Origin: Cephalotus follicularis
Lineage: Eukaryota; Streptophyta; Magnoliopsida; Oxalidales; Cephalotaceae
Length of the DNA: 64,000 nt
Reading direction: 5' to 3'
NCBI GenBank assembly: GCA_001972305.1
Contig: BDDD01000426.1
Span: forward strand, 222,617-286,616
The position numbers were made by a program, and so were the translations under genes. The notes under the pieces were generated by a model. The model searched no databases and had not been told where the DNA came from. It saw only the letters and a program-made list of their open reading frames with translations. The first letter of the stretch is position 1; every line of letters begins with the position of its first letter. Below are positions 1 through 11,266 of the stretch, one piece after another.

Positions 1-6
1 GGAGAG

Positions 7-34
7 GATTAGTCCAAATGACTAAGTGAGTAGA
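7..34 (-). promoter_or_regulatory. Conserved LTR block resembling a branch-point region
   Basis: On the minus strand this reads CACTTAGTCATTTGGACTAA followed by a C-rich stretch. The same block occurs near 10648, 13048 and 43782 in three other LTRs, each time followed within about 50 bases by a pyrimidine tract and CAG. The ACTAAT core resembles a plant branch point. The acceptor would lie outside the window here. Confidence 0.45.
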
Positions 35-146
35 AACAAAACTTCTCCTGATACATCCATCAAAGAACTGGATATGCTGAATAAAATAAGCATAGTATAA
101 TTAAGGATATATGCAACAAAACAAGATAATGTAAATCATCAGAGAA

Positions 147-450
147 AAAGGCTCAAATCTCAATAAGATCCATAATGATAGCCAAATGATACCACAAATA
201 TAACAAGATCCACACGGAAATCAGATCCTCAAGTAGGATCAACAATAAGATCAAGATCCACAAAGGACTTAAAGATCGATCACAACAAGTGGCTCCGAGA
301 CTCACAAATGATACCAAAATAAATGCGCTCCACAAACAGGATTAGATTCACAAACGTAATTAAAATCCACAATGAACATCAAGATCCACATAGGATATCA
401 AGATCCACAATGATATCAAGATCCACAAGGATGTCAAGATCCACAAAGGA
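147..450. repeat. Degenerate AAGATCCACA tandem repeat within the LTR
   Basis: The core AAGATCCACA recurs at irregular spacing, settling to about 21-23 bases between 360 and 445, where four or five units are clear. It lies inside the minus-strand LTR and carries no reading frame. Its function is unknown. Confidence 0.6.
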
Positions 451-806
451 TTAATTCTTGAAAAAGAATCTCGATACTCAACAAATGGGCTCCACAATTA
501 TAAACATGACTCACAAATATGCGCACGTGTGAATAAAATATAAATCCATAGGAGAAATCTCATGCTCAAAGAAAGAGCTCTACGATGGAACACAAGAATA
601 CACTGAATAAACTCAATACACAAATAAGAGCTCCGCAAACATCAATGAAATCCACGATAAAATCAGAGTACATAATAATATCAAAGTTTGCGGAGGTGAT
701 CAACAACCAAGAATCAAGAAATTGCCCAATAAAATCATAATATCCGGGGATGCGGGTACAAATAAAATCTCATCATCTCATATCAGCCCATCACAGGCCT
801 CAATGT

Positions 807-1035
807 AGCACCCCACCCTCGACCGAGGGGCCTACGTGTCACAACATGCACCCCACCCTCGCCAGAGGGGCCTCCTATGCTGCACACATCCCCACCCTCG
901 TTCGAGGGGCCTACATGCAAAAATCTCAATATCAGCCCCTGCAGCAATAATCATAGGTAAGGCTACAGGATGTGTACATCATCCTTCATACACCGGTGTA
1001 GAGTGCCAATACCTCTGCCTCGTCCGAGGGGCCGG
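807..1035 (-). repeat. Hairpin minisatellite, ACCCTCGnCCGAGGGGCC type
   Basis: Three adjoining units of about 37-40 bases carry a core CACCCCACCCTCGACCGAGG, each an imperfect inverted repeat, and a fourth degenerate unit lies near 1013-1034. The same array appears in the opposite orientation at 10141-10290 in another LTR, which supports common descent of the two LTRs. Confidence 0.75.
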
Positions 1036-2984
1036 CATATCAATACACGGACCCAACCCTCACCCGATAAACCGCATGTACTCCATGTGCAAACATCTCA
1101 ATATCATAAGATAACAAACACGGTACGAGAGGTGAGTAACGGAGCTCTGTTGCACTCACACTCATTATACCATCATAGACCAACGGTATGCTGCAGATCT
1201 AGGCTATGGATACCTAAGGACAGTTCCCACATAACACCCCATCATAGACAATGAACCTACTAAGGAGAGTTGAGTGTCATACGTACACCTCACCCTCGAC
1301 CAATATCACATGTCACCAATCACATGGTACCCAGCATTAGAGTAGAAAGCATGATATCACAATAAAACACATATAAAAAAAAGCACGTAAGCCTACGTGC
1401 GTAATGGAAGGTGACAATATAACCAGATTCATAACTCACCATGTCCAAATCAACAATATCACATAATGGGAAAATGAGTATTACCATCAAATACAGGACT
1501 CAAGTCCAAATTTAGGTAATCAAGATCATCTCGTATCAAAGCATACAAAAGGGCACATATCCCCATCAAGTAAATTCCAAGAACGAGTAAGATACGAAGA
1601 AGAGACTTTCTACTCACAAGCACATAGCCACATAACAACAATTTCTATCAATAGATAAGAATTGCTCAACGATACCAACAACGAAGCTCAAGTATGAAGA
1701 TACGGAGATAGAATAAATATAGTAGTAGCAATGGAAACAAAATATATCTCCGTAGGAGCCAAACGGATATAAAAGCAACAACAGAAACAATATATGTCCA
1801 CAGGAGCCAATGCAAATATGACAGCAAGGGGACAAAGTGAATATACAGTCAATCAACGTGTCATATCAATATGAACGTTCAATCAAAATACCAATAAAGG
1901 GTCCAAAGCAAGAGATTAAGGAATCGATTTCAAATCAAACTATCAACAAGTCATATCATATTTAAGAATCACAATAAGGCACAAATCCGACATCAAGAAT
2001 TTCAAGAACAAGTAAATGAGAGAATGAGACATTCTACTCACAATAACAATCCTAATTACTACCACAACTATCCCCTCTAGAACTGGGTCAGCTATCAAAT
2101 CCTCATCATCATTTTGAAACTCTCTCATCGTTGACCACTTTCTTCACACTACATATACAACACATTTTCGTTACACCCTACAAATAGGAATCAAAACACT
2201 GTCGCCATCGGAGCTCCAACCAGATTCTGGCCGACATGCCGGAGCTCTGGCCATGCCATAAAGGCCCCAAAAATGTCCGATCTACACATAACTGTCGGAG
2301 ACTCACTGTGACTCGGCGCAGAACATGCTGTCACAGCGGACATGGAGTCCAACTCACTAAGTCGACTCGCCAGTCAACAACAACTCTAGCCACTTCACAA
2401 ACAAGCTTCCACAAGGCCCATTCTACACATCTCTGCCCAAGACTCGCAGAGAATCAACACTGGTTCACCTCGCCGGAGCTTCGGCTAGGTCGCTTGAGCT
2501 CCGGTCAAGCCACCGTTGGCCTCCAAAAATTGCGATCAACCCGTTGGTGACCGAATCTCGTTGTGACTCGGCGTCAAACGCTATGTCATAGGCGGCAGTG
2601 AGCCGAACTTGCTGAGTTAACTCGGTGACTAAATCCGGTCGATTTGGACCGAAAACTACCTCAACTTCTTCAAGGTGAAGAACAACTCCACCCGCGATGA
2701 TACCAGTGGTGGAAATGCATGGCCAAGATGGCAAAGCATAGAGGAGAAAGAAAGAAGAAAAGAGAAGTTGAGAGAAGGGGTAAGGGAGTTACTATCGACA
2801 ATGGAAACTCCGACCAGCGAGCTCTCTTTTCTGGCGCATTGCGCTGTTGTCTTCTCCGTCACCACATGCCTACTTCTCTCTCTCTTGCCTCAGTCGCTTT
2901 CTTCATTCCCGGGCGCTACACGCCCAGGTCTCTTTTTTCATTTTGAAAATGAAGTGCTCGACGCTTCATTCGCGTGTTTTTTTG

Positions 2985-3028
2985 TTAATGATAATAATAA
3001 TAATAATGATAATAATAATAATAATAAT
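2985..3028. repeat. TAA microsatellite
   Basis: An interrupted (TAA)n run with TGA variants lies in the LTR, about 130 bases from its minus-strand start. Confidence 0.85.
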
Positions 3029-3157
3029 GCGCTTAGCGCATTTCTGTGATCCACACACGTGTCTCTCTTCCCAAAAATCCAATACCATATGCTACGATCA
3101 CTATTTATGATTTTACGAAATACACTTTACCAATCTGATTGGAACACGGGTGTTACA

Positions 3158-3604
3158 CATCGACTTTGGAGTCTAACTTAGCAAGATGATCTTTTCCATT
3201 GTTGTGGATGAAGGATTTACATCCAAAAGCATGGAAGTAACCAATTTTAGGCTTTCTCCCACTCTATAATTCATATGGAGTCTTTTTTAGAATTGGCTTA
3301 ATTGATACATGATTTAAAATATAGCAAGAGGTATTTATGGCATCGGCCCAAAAATATGTTTGTAAACAATTTTCATTCAACATAGTTCTACACATCTCTT
3401 GTAGAGTTCTATTTTTCCTTTCAACAACACCATTTTGTTGAAGTGTTCTAGGAGTAGAGAACTCATGAACAAAACCATTTTCTTTACAAAAGTCTTCAAA
3501 GATATGGTTTTCAAATTCTTTTCCACGATCACTTCTAATAGTTAAAATAGAAGACTCTTTTTCTTTTTGAACAATATTACAAAAATGAGAAAATTCTTTG
3601 AAAG
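3158..3604 (-). pseudogene. Copia Y integrase, C-terminal part of the core
   Basis: This encodes part of a Ty1/copia integrase on the minus strand. It includes the second catalytic aspartate (RSDRGKEFEN), the catalytic glutamate (GVVERKNRTLQEM), and the downstream YFWADAINTSCYILN and KIGYFHAFGCKSF motifs typical of plant copia. It continues the integrase that ends at 19320: the upstream half stops after VHKSDAF and this half resumes at TFKEFSHF, the two being separated by the Tat insertion. Catalytic residues are intact, but at least one stop follows the TPYEL motif. On its left it is cut by the LTR ending at 3157, so reverse transcriptase would lie outside the window. Confidence 0.9.
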
Positions 3605-4035
3605 TGATGAGGGAAAAATCTAGGGACTCAATGTTTGGAAAGATAATAACGGCTTGGCATAAAATCAGGTGGAGATAAGCCAAATCCCGAGATCCTCGAC
3701 ATTTCCTTAGGGGATAGCAATCACCTCTGAAATTCATGCTTAAACAGTTACAATCCACCACTATAAATACCAGGATCAAATACATATCTCAGGTCAGTCA
3801 CTTTGATATTCAAAAAGCACCTAATTATTATCTTCTCTGCCATAAATTAACTTAAGCATCAGAGTGTCCCCGGGAGAATATCCTCATGGGCCTACGATTA
3901 GTTTGTTCATTTGTGTCAGGAATACGATCGCATCACAGCTAAAACTACCTTCTCGGAGCATATCGCAGCGTTTCTCTCAACAAATGAAACCCTTCCATGT
4001 AAGGGACTGTTGAGAAGAGGATTTATGTATCAACA
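3605..4035 (+). repeat. 5' LTR of the Tat element, internally deleted
   Basis: At 431 bp it is shorter than the 621-bp 3' LTR. Alignment by eye shows a gap of about 190 bp at TCTA (3619-3622), which is also the tetranucleotide bounding the missing part in the 3' copy. The rest of the two LTRs differs at roughly 23 of about 410 positions. Confidence 0.92.
3762..3769 (+). promoter_or_regulatory. TATA box of the Tat 5' LTR
   Basis: TATAAATA lies about 270 bases before the LTR end. The same octamer is kept in the 3' LTR at 19046-19053. Confidence 0.65.
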
Positions 4036-4053
4036 ATTTGCGCTGTCTGTGGG
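4036..4053 (+). other. Primer binding site of the Tat element
   Basis: The sequence just after the LTR, ATTTGCGCTGTCTGTGGG, is a decayed form of the TTGGCGCCGTCTGTGGG primer site usual in Tat and Athila elements. Confidence 0.75.
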
Positions 4054-4071
4054 AAACATAGCAAGAAGCCA

Positions 4072-4960
4072 TTGAGAAAGAACATCAACAACCTCTCAAC
4101 GACCGAGGGCAGCCAAGCTGCCGCGGGAAACCAACCACCTGCAACCGGCCAGGCTATGGCCATAGAGCAAACTCCTATAACAGGAGAGCATTTTACTCAG
4201 TTGCTCCAGGGAATGGAGCTTCTAACCAGCCTGTTGGCAACCAATATAGCCAATTGCGAATAGGTTGGACCTGCCCGACCAGCCAGCCGAGGACGACATG
4301 GTCCGAGCAGGCCGACCCTAGAGATCCAGCATCCCCAAGGGGCTAGGCAATACCAGTCTAGGGGGGCAAGACACCCTCCAAGGCGGTTAGAGGTTCAAAC
4401 ATCTCTGGGAGTATAATCAAGGCAAAACCCGCCGAGGAGAACCACGCATCCCCCGAGGTAGTCGGGGATTAATATATCCCTGAGGAGGAGACCAGATATT
4501 CATACATCTTTACGGGCGAAGTCCTCGACTTTCAGGGATCATAGAAATCATCCTCGGACTGAACATCCCGAGCAGTAACCAATGGAAGTGGATCACCCAG
4601 TGGATGCCGAGGACACCCGGGTGCGCTCCAACGCTTCACACGGAGCTAAGACTTGACCGAGGAGTAGAACGATCCGTTCAATAACACTGGCAAGACATTC
4701 AAAAGTTTCTAGTAAGACAAGAAGCATTGAGGATGTGGAATAAGCCATGAACAGAAGGGTAACTGATATGGAGAGGAGGCTCCAAGGAGTCGAGAGGACA
4801 AAGGGATACCTATCCGAGGTACGCAACATTAGCGCAACTCCTTTCATATCAGAGATAATGAAAGACGTATCACCAGAGGATTCCGGTTCCCAAGTCTCAA
4901 GGAGTATGACGGGTCCTCGGACCCTATCCAACATGTGTGTTATTACTCACAAGTCATGTT
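4072..4960 (+). pseudogene. Tat gag, N-terminal part
   Basis: This is the N-terminal half of a Tat Gag protein, the structural protein that packages element RNA. An open stretch starts near 4072 (no ATG is left at the expected place) and ends at a stop at 4261. Later pieces resume in other frames: a coiled-coil-like stretch with the motifs EMNRRVTDMERRLQGVE and PFISEIMKDV near 4740-4865, then EYDGSSDPIQHVCYYSQVML at 4897-4960. The last runs directly into the gag piece at 11267, which shows that the LTR between them is an insertion. Several frameshifts and stops make it non-functional. Confidence 0.75.
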
Positions 4961-6292
4961 GCTGTAACACCCCGTGTTATATTTTGGATAATGCATTTTA
5001 AGTGTTTTTGTGTGCCATGTATAATAATTTATGGACCTTGGGTAATTTAATTAAGGCATGCATTAGCTTTTATTGGATTCATGATATGAATTATTATAAT
5101 GAACCAAGTTATTGAGGTTTCTAAATGGGTCAAGCTATTTGGGTTCTTAATATTGGGCTAAAGATATACTATTAATTGGGTTTTAAAAAAAAAGTAGGCT
5201 AAATTGTAAGTTGATTAAGTGTTAAGACTTATGGTAAAAGCCCAAATCCTAAATCCTTTTAAGAGTGGCCGGACTTTTACATGTTGTTCAGGCCCAAAAC
5301 ATTGGAAATTTTAAGTCAAATTTGGCCCAAATTTATTAAATACATGCAAGGCTCAATTTTTTTGGTGATTAGGCCCAAAAGGTTCACTTATTAAGGCCCA
5401 ATCAAGATCAAAATTTTTTTGGCAGCCGAAGTCCATGTTTCATAAGTCCAAGTCTTGTGCCAAATGTGGAAGGATTGGCCCAAAAATTCTTCTCCAACCG
5501 GCCAAACTCGAAGGACCTCAGAAGTCCTAGAAATTTCTCTAATGTTTATACATTTTAAGCTTCCAAGAGAAGACAAAAAACGACACCCTTCATTCTTCAA
5601 GCAACCCGACCCCTTATCCTCTAACCAACCCTCACTTTCTTCTCCATTTCTTCAAGAATCTCAAGGAAACAAGGCTAGAGTGATTGCTTCTTATATATTC
5701 CACAATATCAAGTAAGTTCTATAATTTTTCCTTCTAGATTAAATTGGGTAATCATGTATTTTTCTGTCTTAAAACGTCGGGTTGGTGATAAGAGTAGAAG
5801 AAATGGATTATATCTAGCATAATAGATGATATTTCATAAAAGTTGAAGCATGCTATCATAGATTCATTACTCTTTTTGATTCCCTAAATTTTGGGTTTAA
5901 TGGGTACTAAAGGAAGGATGATTCTTTATAATGTATGGATGAAATGGGATGGAATTTGTACGAATTGTTTGCTATTTTATCTATAAAAATTTCGGATTTT
6001 ATGTTAAGTGACGAAGAAATAATGTTTTATGGAGCAAGGATATGTTTATATGATAATAAATTCAAGTAAGTTCCATAGACTAATCATGTAATGACCGGAA
6101 AATTTTGTTAAAGTTATATGAAAATTTGGTTGCTATTGTCGAGATTGGCAAATATATCAAGGGACCAGTGCTATGACCCTAATGCTCGGGGGTTCGGGGG
6201 CTTGTAATTTCGTTGAAGTCATTGTTATATGGTTGTTCTAGGGCTTGTAATGTGTGTAATAAGTGCACGGTAGTTGTGCGTTTTGTGCCATA

Positions 6293-6545
6293 AAGTGTCG
6301 ACAGCCTTATTCAAAGCGTCGACGATTTGGCTTCGTTATGCGAAGAAATGCCGCAATTTCGACAAATTCGTGGCACCAAATTTTTGAGTTGATGCGCCGA
6401 TGCTTTTAACGTTTTTTATCAACGCTTAAAGGCCATTTTCTTTGTTAATGAGTTTAACCGGCGACGCTTCGTGGTATAAGCGGCAGCGCTATGAGGCTTA
6501 AGTGGTGACTCTTTGGTCATAACCTCTGATGCTTTAAGGAAAAAC
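6293..6545 (+). promoter_or_regulatory. Cluster of GTCGAC-type palindromic motifs in U3
   Basis: Motifs such as AAAGTGTCGACAGCCTT, CAAAGCGTCGACGATTTGG and CCGGCGACGCTT are spaced 20-50 bases apart. They resemble decayed copies of an AAGCGTCGACGCTT palindrome and lie 170-420 bases before the TATA box. Confidence 0.55.
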
Positions 6546-6715
6546 TTGGAAATACCGGTATTTTTTGTCGTTTAACGCGTTAATAATTTTGAGTAAGGAC
6601 GCGTGTCAACAAATGAAAGGAAGGCGGTAGATTTTTGTAGCCGCCTGTGGTAAGAAAACGACACTTGTCGTTTTCTTATGGCAAGAAAGAGAAGGGAGAT
6701 GGCGGCTGCATCCCC

Positions 6716-6723
6716 TATAAATA
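6716..6723 (+). promoter_or_regulatory. TATA box of the solo LTR
   Basis: TATAAATA after CCCC, followed by a GA-rich leader. The equivalent octamers are at 37054-37061 and 46283-46290. Confidence 0.65.
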
Positions 6724-6859
6724 TCGAGTGAAGGTGAGTCTGAGGGCAGTAAAAATTTTACTGAGAGAGGAAGAGAGAAAGAAGAGAGAAAGAGAAGTGA
6801 GAGAAAGTTCTGCTGAAATTACTTCAGTGTAGAAAAGAAGAGAAGGAGATTAAAGCAAT

Positions 6860-7765
6860 GTAAGGATTCCTACTTTGTAAAGTATTTTATTTTAGTAAGG
6901 AATTTCTACTCACTTTTTTTTAAGTATTTTATGTAGGGAATTTTACTCACTTTTCCAAAGTATTTTATATTTTTATGCTAAAGTAATTTATATTATTTTT
7001 GGAAATTTTATAGCAAATTGTTACTTTTTACGTATTCTGAATTTCTGCTAAATTCTTGATAAAATTCTATGTTCAAATTATTGCTCATGTTTTGTTGTTA
7101 TTCTGAATATATCATCGTTGAAATGACTACCATAGTTTTACTGCTATTATGTAGATTCAGTTTTACAAATGTTGTACAAATTTATTTTTATGAATGCTTT
7201 GAGCTAATCGCTCAAAGTATTTAAGAAAATGATTTATGAAATGTTAAAATGTAATGAACTGAGATGAACAACTACTGGATTGCGATGCAGGGAGGATTAA
7301 TCTAGACAAGGATTAATGTCATGAGCGGAGAGTGCTCACGGACATGCATGTGATGTAAGGATAGTAATCGGGGAGTGCACAATGCTCCGCTGAAGCAATG
7401 GTTCAATTGGGTTATTTAAGTTTATACAACCCCTCAGTTATTTATGAAATATTCTGATTCGTGAGATATGGTCAGAAAAAAGAGAATGAAATGTCCTATT
7501 TCATGATATATGAACAGAAAAGAATGAATGTGATTTTGAAAAGGAAATGAATGTGAAACGTGTTGGTTTTTATACCAGAAAAGGATTTTAATGATGTTTT
7601 ATTTTCAAGTATGGCTATGTTATATGCCAAAAAAATGTATGATTAAAAACGTTTTGATAATAATTATCAAAAAGGAAATTTCTATAACGTTTTTATAACT
7701 ATAATTCTTACTGGTCTATTTAAGCTCATTCCTTGCAATGTTTTATTTTCAAATAAAATTTTCAG
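6860..7765 (+). other. Candidate leader intron within the LTR
   Basis: GTAAGG at 6860 lies about 140 bases after the TATA box, and AAATAAAATTTTCAG ends at 7765. Both edges are conserved in the two LTRs of the 36522-51027 element. This is inference from splice-site consensus only. Confidence 0.35.
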
Positions 7766-8744
7766 GAGATGATTGACGTGGAATTCGAACTTTAGAGGAA
7801 GCTCGGAAAGCATGTTTGGAAAGAAATTATATTATACATTAATGTTTTATATAAACTGTAGTTGATGTAATAAGTTAATATTTTCCGTTGTGAATTGAAT
7901 CATGATGATGTTATCTATGAAAGTTAAAGTTTATGATGATTTAAATAAGAGTATGTTATTAGAAAATTTAGTATTGAAGGTTATAAGTTATATTGAAATT
8001 ATGAGAAACAATTTGTAAGATTATTAAGGATTAATGGTTTCACTCACACGTAATGCATCGATTCCTCGAGAATCGCCTTGAGTTTAAACCAAACTCGGAT
8101 CGGGGGCGTTACAAATCATCCCTTCACCCTTCAAATTTTTGGGCTTCAAAGGAGAGTGGTCAAGGGTTGGTTTTCTGCTTTAATGATGTTAACAGGAGTT
8201 AGTAAGTTAATAATCGTGCTATAGTGTTGGATTTAGAAATGGAAGTAGATTTTATTTTTTCTTTGTTCATTAGATTTCGGTTTCTTAGTGAGTAAAGAGC
8301 AACATAAGCTAGTAATGGAATTGTAATGGTAATTAGAAGCATGATGGCATGATGTAATCTCCATTTTCTTCCCAAAAGTTCGGGTTCTTTAAGGAATAAT
8401 GAAGAGCTGAAATTCTTGAGAAATTAAAGTGTGAATGTGTTGATAATTTAAAGTATATTATCATGGTTTAACCTCTATTTTACTGCTATAAGATTCGGCC
8501 TTCTTAAAGAATGACAAATGTTGAGAAATTTTGTAATGTAAAGTGTTTAGATTGGTTATTTCATTGTTTAAGCATGATTCAGGAAGTGTTAGTAAGTTGA
8601 TAATACATGAATTTTTTGCTGAATTGAAAGTTTAAGATATATGTAATCTAATCATTCTTTGTGTAATGCATTTTGGCCATAGTAAAAGTGAAGAAGTTGA
8701 ATTATTGGTTGATATCAGCAACTATAGCCGCCATGTTGCCGAAA

Positions 8745-9415
8745 TGACGTTTTAGTCACTTTAAGATCTAGAGTGGTCCGATTGACTTAAAATTTTAATG
8801 GTAGACCTTAGGATAGTTTTAAATATTACCTGTAAAGTTTCGTGCCAAATAGACTTGGTTTGGACCGAAAAGTACGAAGTTACGCTAAAATCGTTTTGAA
8901 ACAGTGATTTTACAAAGGAGCTTATAGCTCTGCTTATTCATTTGAATTGATTTTTGAGAAGAAGACTCTTAGACATGTTTAAACACATTACTGAAATTTT
9001 GGTGTCAAACGGATATGATTTTGGTCAAAAAGTCTCGTTTTTGCAGTTTTTACGAAAAAATAGTTCAAACCTTAGTTTTTCAAAGTAGCTCATAGCTCCG
9101 GCCATCAGTTTGACTTTATTTTTCAGTGGTAGGATCTTGGGTAGGAATAAACACATTTCCCAAAGTTTAAACTCTATTGGATCTTTAAAAATTAAAAAAA
9201 TAGTGTTAACTTTGCTTTTACGGAAAACTAGTTTAGCAATGACTTTACAAAGGAGATTAAAGCTCTGCATGTCGGTTTCACTCGATTTTTGAATGACAAA
9301 CTACTAGGATCTTTAAATTATGATATGGAAAGTTTCACTTTGATACAACATCTTAATACATAAAGTAGCTCATACGTGTATTCATGTAGAGTTAAGGATA
9401 TGATCAATGATAGTG
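8745..9415 (+). repeat. Four diverged tandem units of about 168 bp
   Basis: Comparable segments (CAAAGGAGCTTATAGCTC, CAAAGTAGCTCATAGCTC, CAAAGGAGATTAAAGCTC) begin at 8913, 9081 and 9248, and a weaker one near 8745. Each is followed by a similar TTTGA...TTTTTGAG context and by AAACACATT or an equivalent. Unit similarity is low, so the tandem array is old. Confidence 0.6.
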
Positions 9416-9541
9416 GAGCTTCCAGTCCATGACAGGGAATCCGATAGTCGAACTAGATTTCAGCATCCAGTGAGACGTAGATCTTGTAGCTGACCCAGAG
9501 CATCAAGGGACTAGTCTGCGAGGGTTATTAGTATTGATACA

Positions 9542-10691
9542 ATGAGTGGGACATTCCCTTCCTTTATTTATTGTCTTTGAGACTTTTGTTTCTATATGTG
9601 CCTTTGTGTTTGTTATTGATGGTTTGTTAGGGATTTGAATTCCACATGTCTTATGTTGAGCTTGTTATTGACTGTTATGTGATAGACTATGGGTGACCAG
9701 GTCACCTTCCTGTTTTTCCTTATGTATTGTTGATACCGTGCTTTGTACTCTGATGCTGGGTATCATGTAATCTGTGATAGTAATAATGGTCTATGGTGAG
9801 GTGTACGTCTGATGCCCACTCTCCTTAGCATGCCCATTGTCTATGGTGGGGTGTTATGTGGGAACTGCCCCCGGGTTCCATACCTGGATCTGCAATATAC
9901 TATTGTCTATGATGGTATGCTGAGTGTGAGTGTAACCGAGCTCCATTACTTAATTGACAGACCATATTACTAGTTTGATTGACATTAGATATGGCCAGCA
10001 GTATTGCCATTAGATATGGCAAAGACAGGAGTAGTGCCATGAGATATGGAGGTGACATGAGATATTGCACCCGTGCATAAGGATGATGATATATGATGAG
10101 CTCATGACATGAGATGAGATGATATTCAGATGTTTTGTACGTAGGCCCCTTAGGCGAAGGTAGAGGGGGTGCATGCAGTATAGTAGACCACCAGGCGAGG
10201 GTAGGGGGTGAGTGCAATATAGTAGATCCCCGGGCGAGGGTAGCGGGTGAGGGCAGCGTAGTAGGCCCCTCGGGCGAGGGTAGAGGGGGTACTACGTTAA
10301 GGATGACAGTTTAGTTATACCAGCATCCCCTGTTTTTATGTTTTTCATGGGCACATTTCTTGATTTGTGAGTGCTAATCGTATTTGTGATTATTTATATT
10401 TTTATGTACTCTGATTTATTGTGACTCTATTGTACTCGTGAAGTACCAGCTTGAGTTTTGAGGTTTGTTCAGTGCACTTTCATTTTTGAGTTATGAGTTT
10501 CTTTTTATTTGTGTCTTGTTGATATTCTTTTCATGAATTAATTCACTTTATTTATTGCTTTATATATATTCATGATCTTTGCTATATCGTTTTCACTCAG
10601 CACATCCGATTCTTGATGGATGTAATAGGGAATGACTTGTCCCAACTCACTTAGTCATTTGGACTAACCCACTCACATTCTTTCTTTTCAG
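9542..10691 (+). other. Intron-like module in the LTR, donor decayed
   Basis: ATGAGTGGGACATTCCC at 9542 corresponds to the GTGAGTGGGACAT donors at 12232 and 42727 but has lost GT. The far side keeps CACTTAGTCATTTGGACTAA near 10648 and TTTCTTTTCAG ending at 10691. Confidence 0.35.
10141..10290 (+). repeat. Hairpin minisatellite, GTAGGCCCCTnnGGCGAGGGTAG type
   Basis: Four units start at 10141, 10183, 10222 and 10261, giving a period of 39-42 bases. It is the reverse complement of the array at 807-1035. Confidence 0.8.
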
Positions 10692-11266
10692 ATTATAGCG
10701 AACAGTTGCTAAGACGGATTAAGTAGATGACGGACCATGAGGGCAAGGCATACTACTAGGATTTCAACACATGGAGAGGGTTTTCAACACATGCATAACA
10801 TCACTACATCAACATTTAAATTACTCATTTACTTATATCTTTAAATAAATGTTTTCTCTTATGGTTTTGTTTTAAAGGGCCAAGCTTCATATATATGTTT
10901 TTCATGCTTCGATAAAAATGTTAAGCATAGCCCAACCCATACATGCTTGTTAGTTTAAATTGTGTTTGTTAAGGGTTGAGGCCATTTATAAACTGATGAT
11001 TCCTCCTTCGGGAGTGTGGCCTTATAAACTGTGTTTTCTTTATAGGGGGCATAGTCCGATAAACGGATACTACATGCCCGATTTTCGTAAAAATTTAAGA
11101 GTTCAAATTTTTTTCAAGGTTTTAAGAAAAGTTAACTTTGTAATTTCAAATTGATTACGTGGTTTTAGAAAGTCTTGAAATGGGTTTTAAGAAATCGCGT
11201 GGAGGTTTTTGAAAGGAGACTTGTCACGTGATGGTCATATCCGTCTCGGTTGGGACGGGTGTGACA

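Larger units (their letters stand above)
1..3157 (-). mobile_element. Partial LTR of a Tekay-like Ty3/gypsy element, cut by the window edge
   Basis: Read on the minus strand, this block starts at 3157 with TGTAACACCCGTGTTCC, the usual start of Tekay-like LTRs, and abuts copia integrase sequence at 3158. No coding sequence is seen in it. Stretches match other LTRs in the window: the GGAATCAA(A)ACACTGTCG segment near 2190 resembles one near 49015 in the 46551-50039 solo LTR, and the hairpin minisatellite at 807-1035 is the reverse complement of one at 10141-10290. Segments at 2290-2640 are rich in GACTC and GAGTC motifs, as in the 49100-49600 and 57540-57780 blocks. The other end and its target duplication (expected CATCG, as at 3158-3162) lie left of the window, so solo LTR and full element cannot be told apart. 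Confidence 0.75.
6087..8113 (+). mobile_element. Solo LTR of the Tekay family also seen at 36522-51027
   Basis: This 2,027-bp block starts TGTAATGACCGGAAAATTTTG and ends CGGGGGCGTTACA, with the 5-bp target AATCA on both sides (6082-6086 and 8114-8118). It is similar throughout to the LTRs at 36522-38214 and 45751-51027: same start, the same GTCGAC-type motif cluster, the same TATA box, and the same (CTCACACGTA)-containing end. No PBS, purine tract or coding region is present, so it is a solo LTR. Confidence 0.93.
4963..11266 (+). mobile_element. Solo LTR of a Tekay-like element, itself interrupted
   Basis: It starts TGTAACACCCCGTGTTA and ends GACGGGTGTGACA, with no coding sequence inside. 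The target ATGTT precedes it (4956-4960, plus two extra bases GC) and follows it (11267-11271), and gag reads through when the block is removed. After removing the nested LTR at 6087-8113, about 4.27 kb remains, long but within the range of Tekay LTRs. Contents include four diverged 168-bp repeats, a hairpin minisatellite and a conserved intron-like module. The segment near 10985-11080 (ATAGTCCGATAAACG) matches those near 59815 and, reversed, 46750. Confidence 0.85.

Noticed and set aside
2236-3049. Plus-strand frames of about 100-124 codons
   Set aside because: Low-complexity composition, including a poly-Asn run from the TAA microsatellite, within a minus-strand LTR; no homology recognised.
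3264-3785. A 173-codon frame as one gene
   Set aside because: Only its part below 3604 is copia integrase; the first 60 codons come from the Tat LTR across the insertion point.
9025-9292. Opposed short frames near the 168-bp repeats
   Set aside because: They do not keep frame between repeat units and lie in an LTR; no protein family is recognised.
8745-9415. Centromeric satellite array
   Set aside because: Only four strongly diverged units inside one LTR; far too short for a satellite array.
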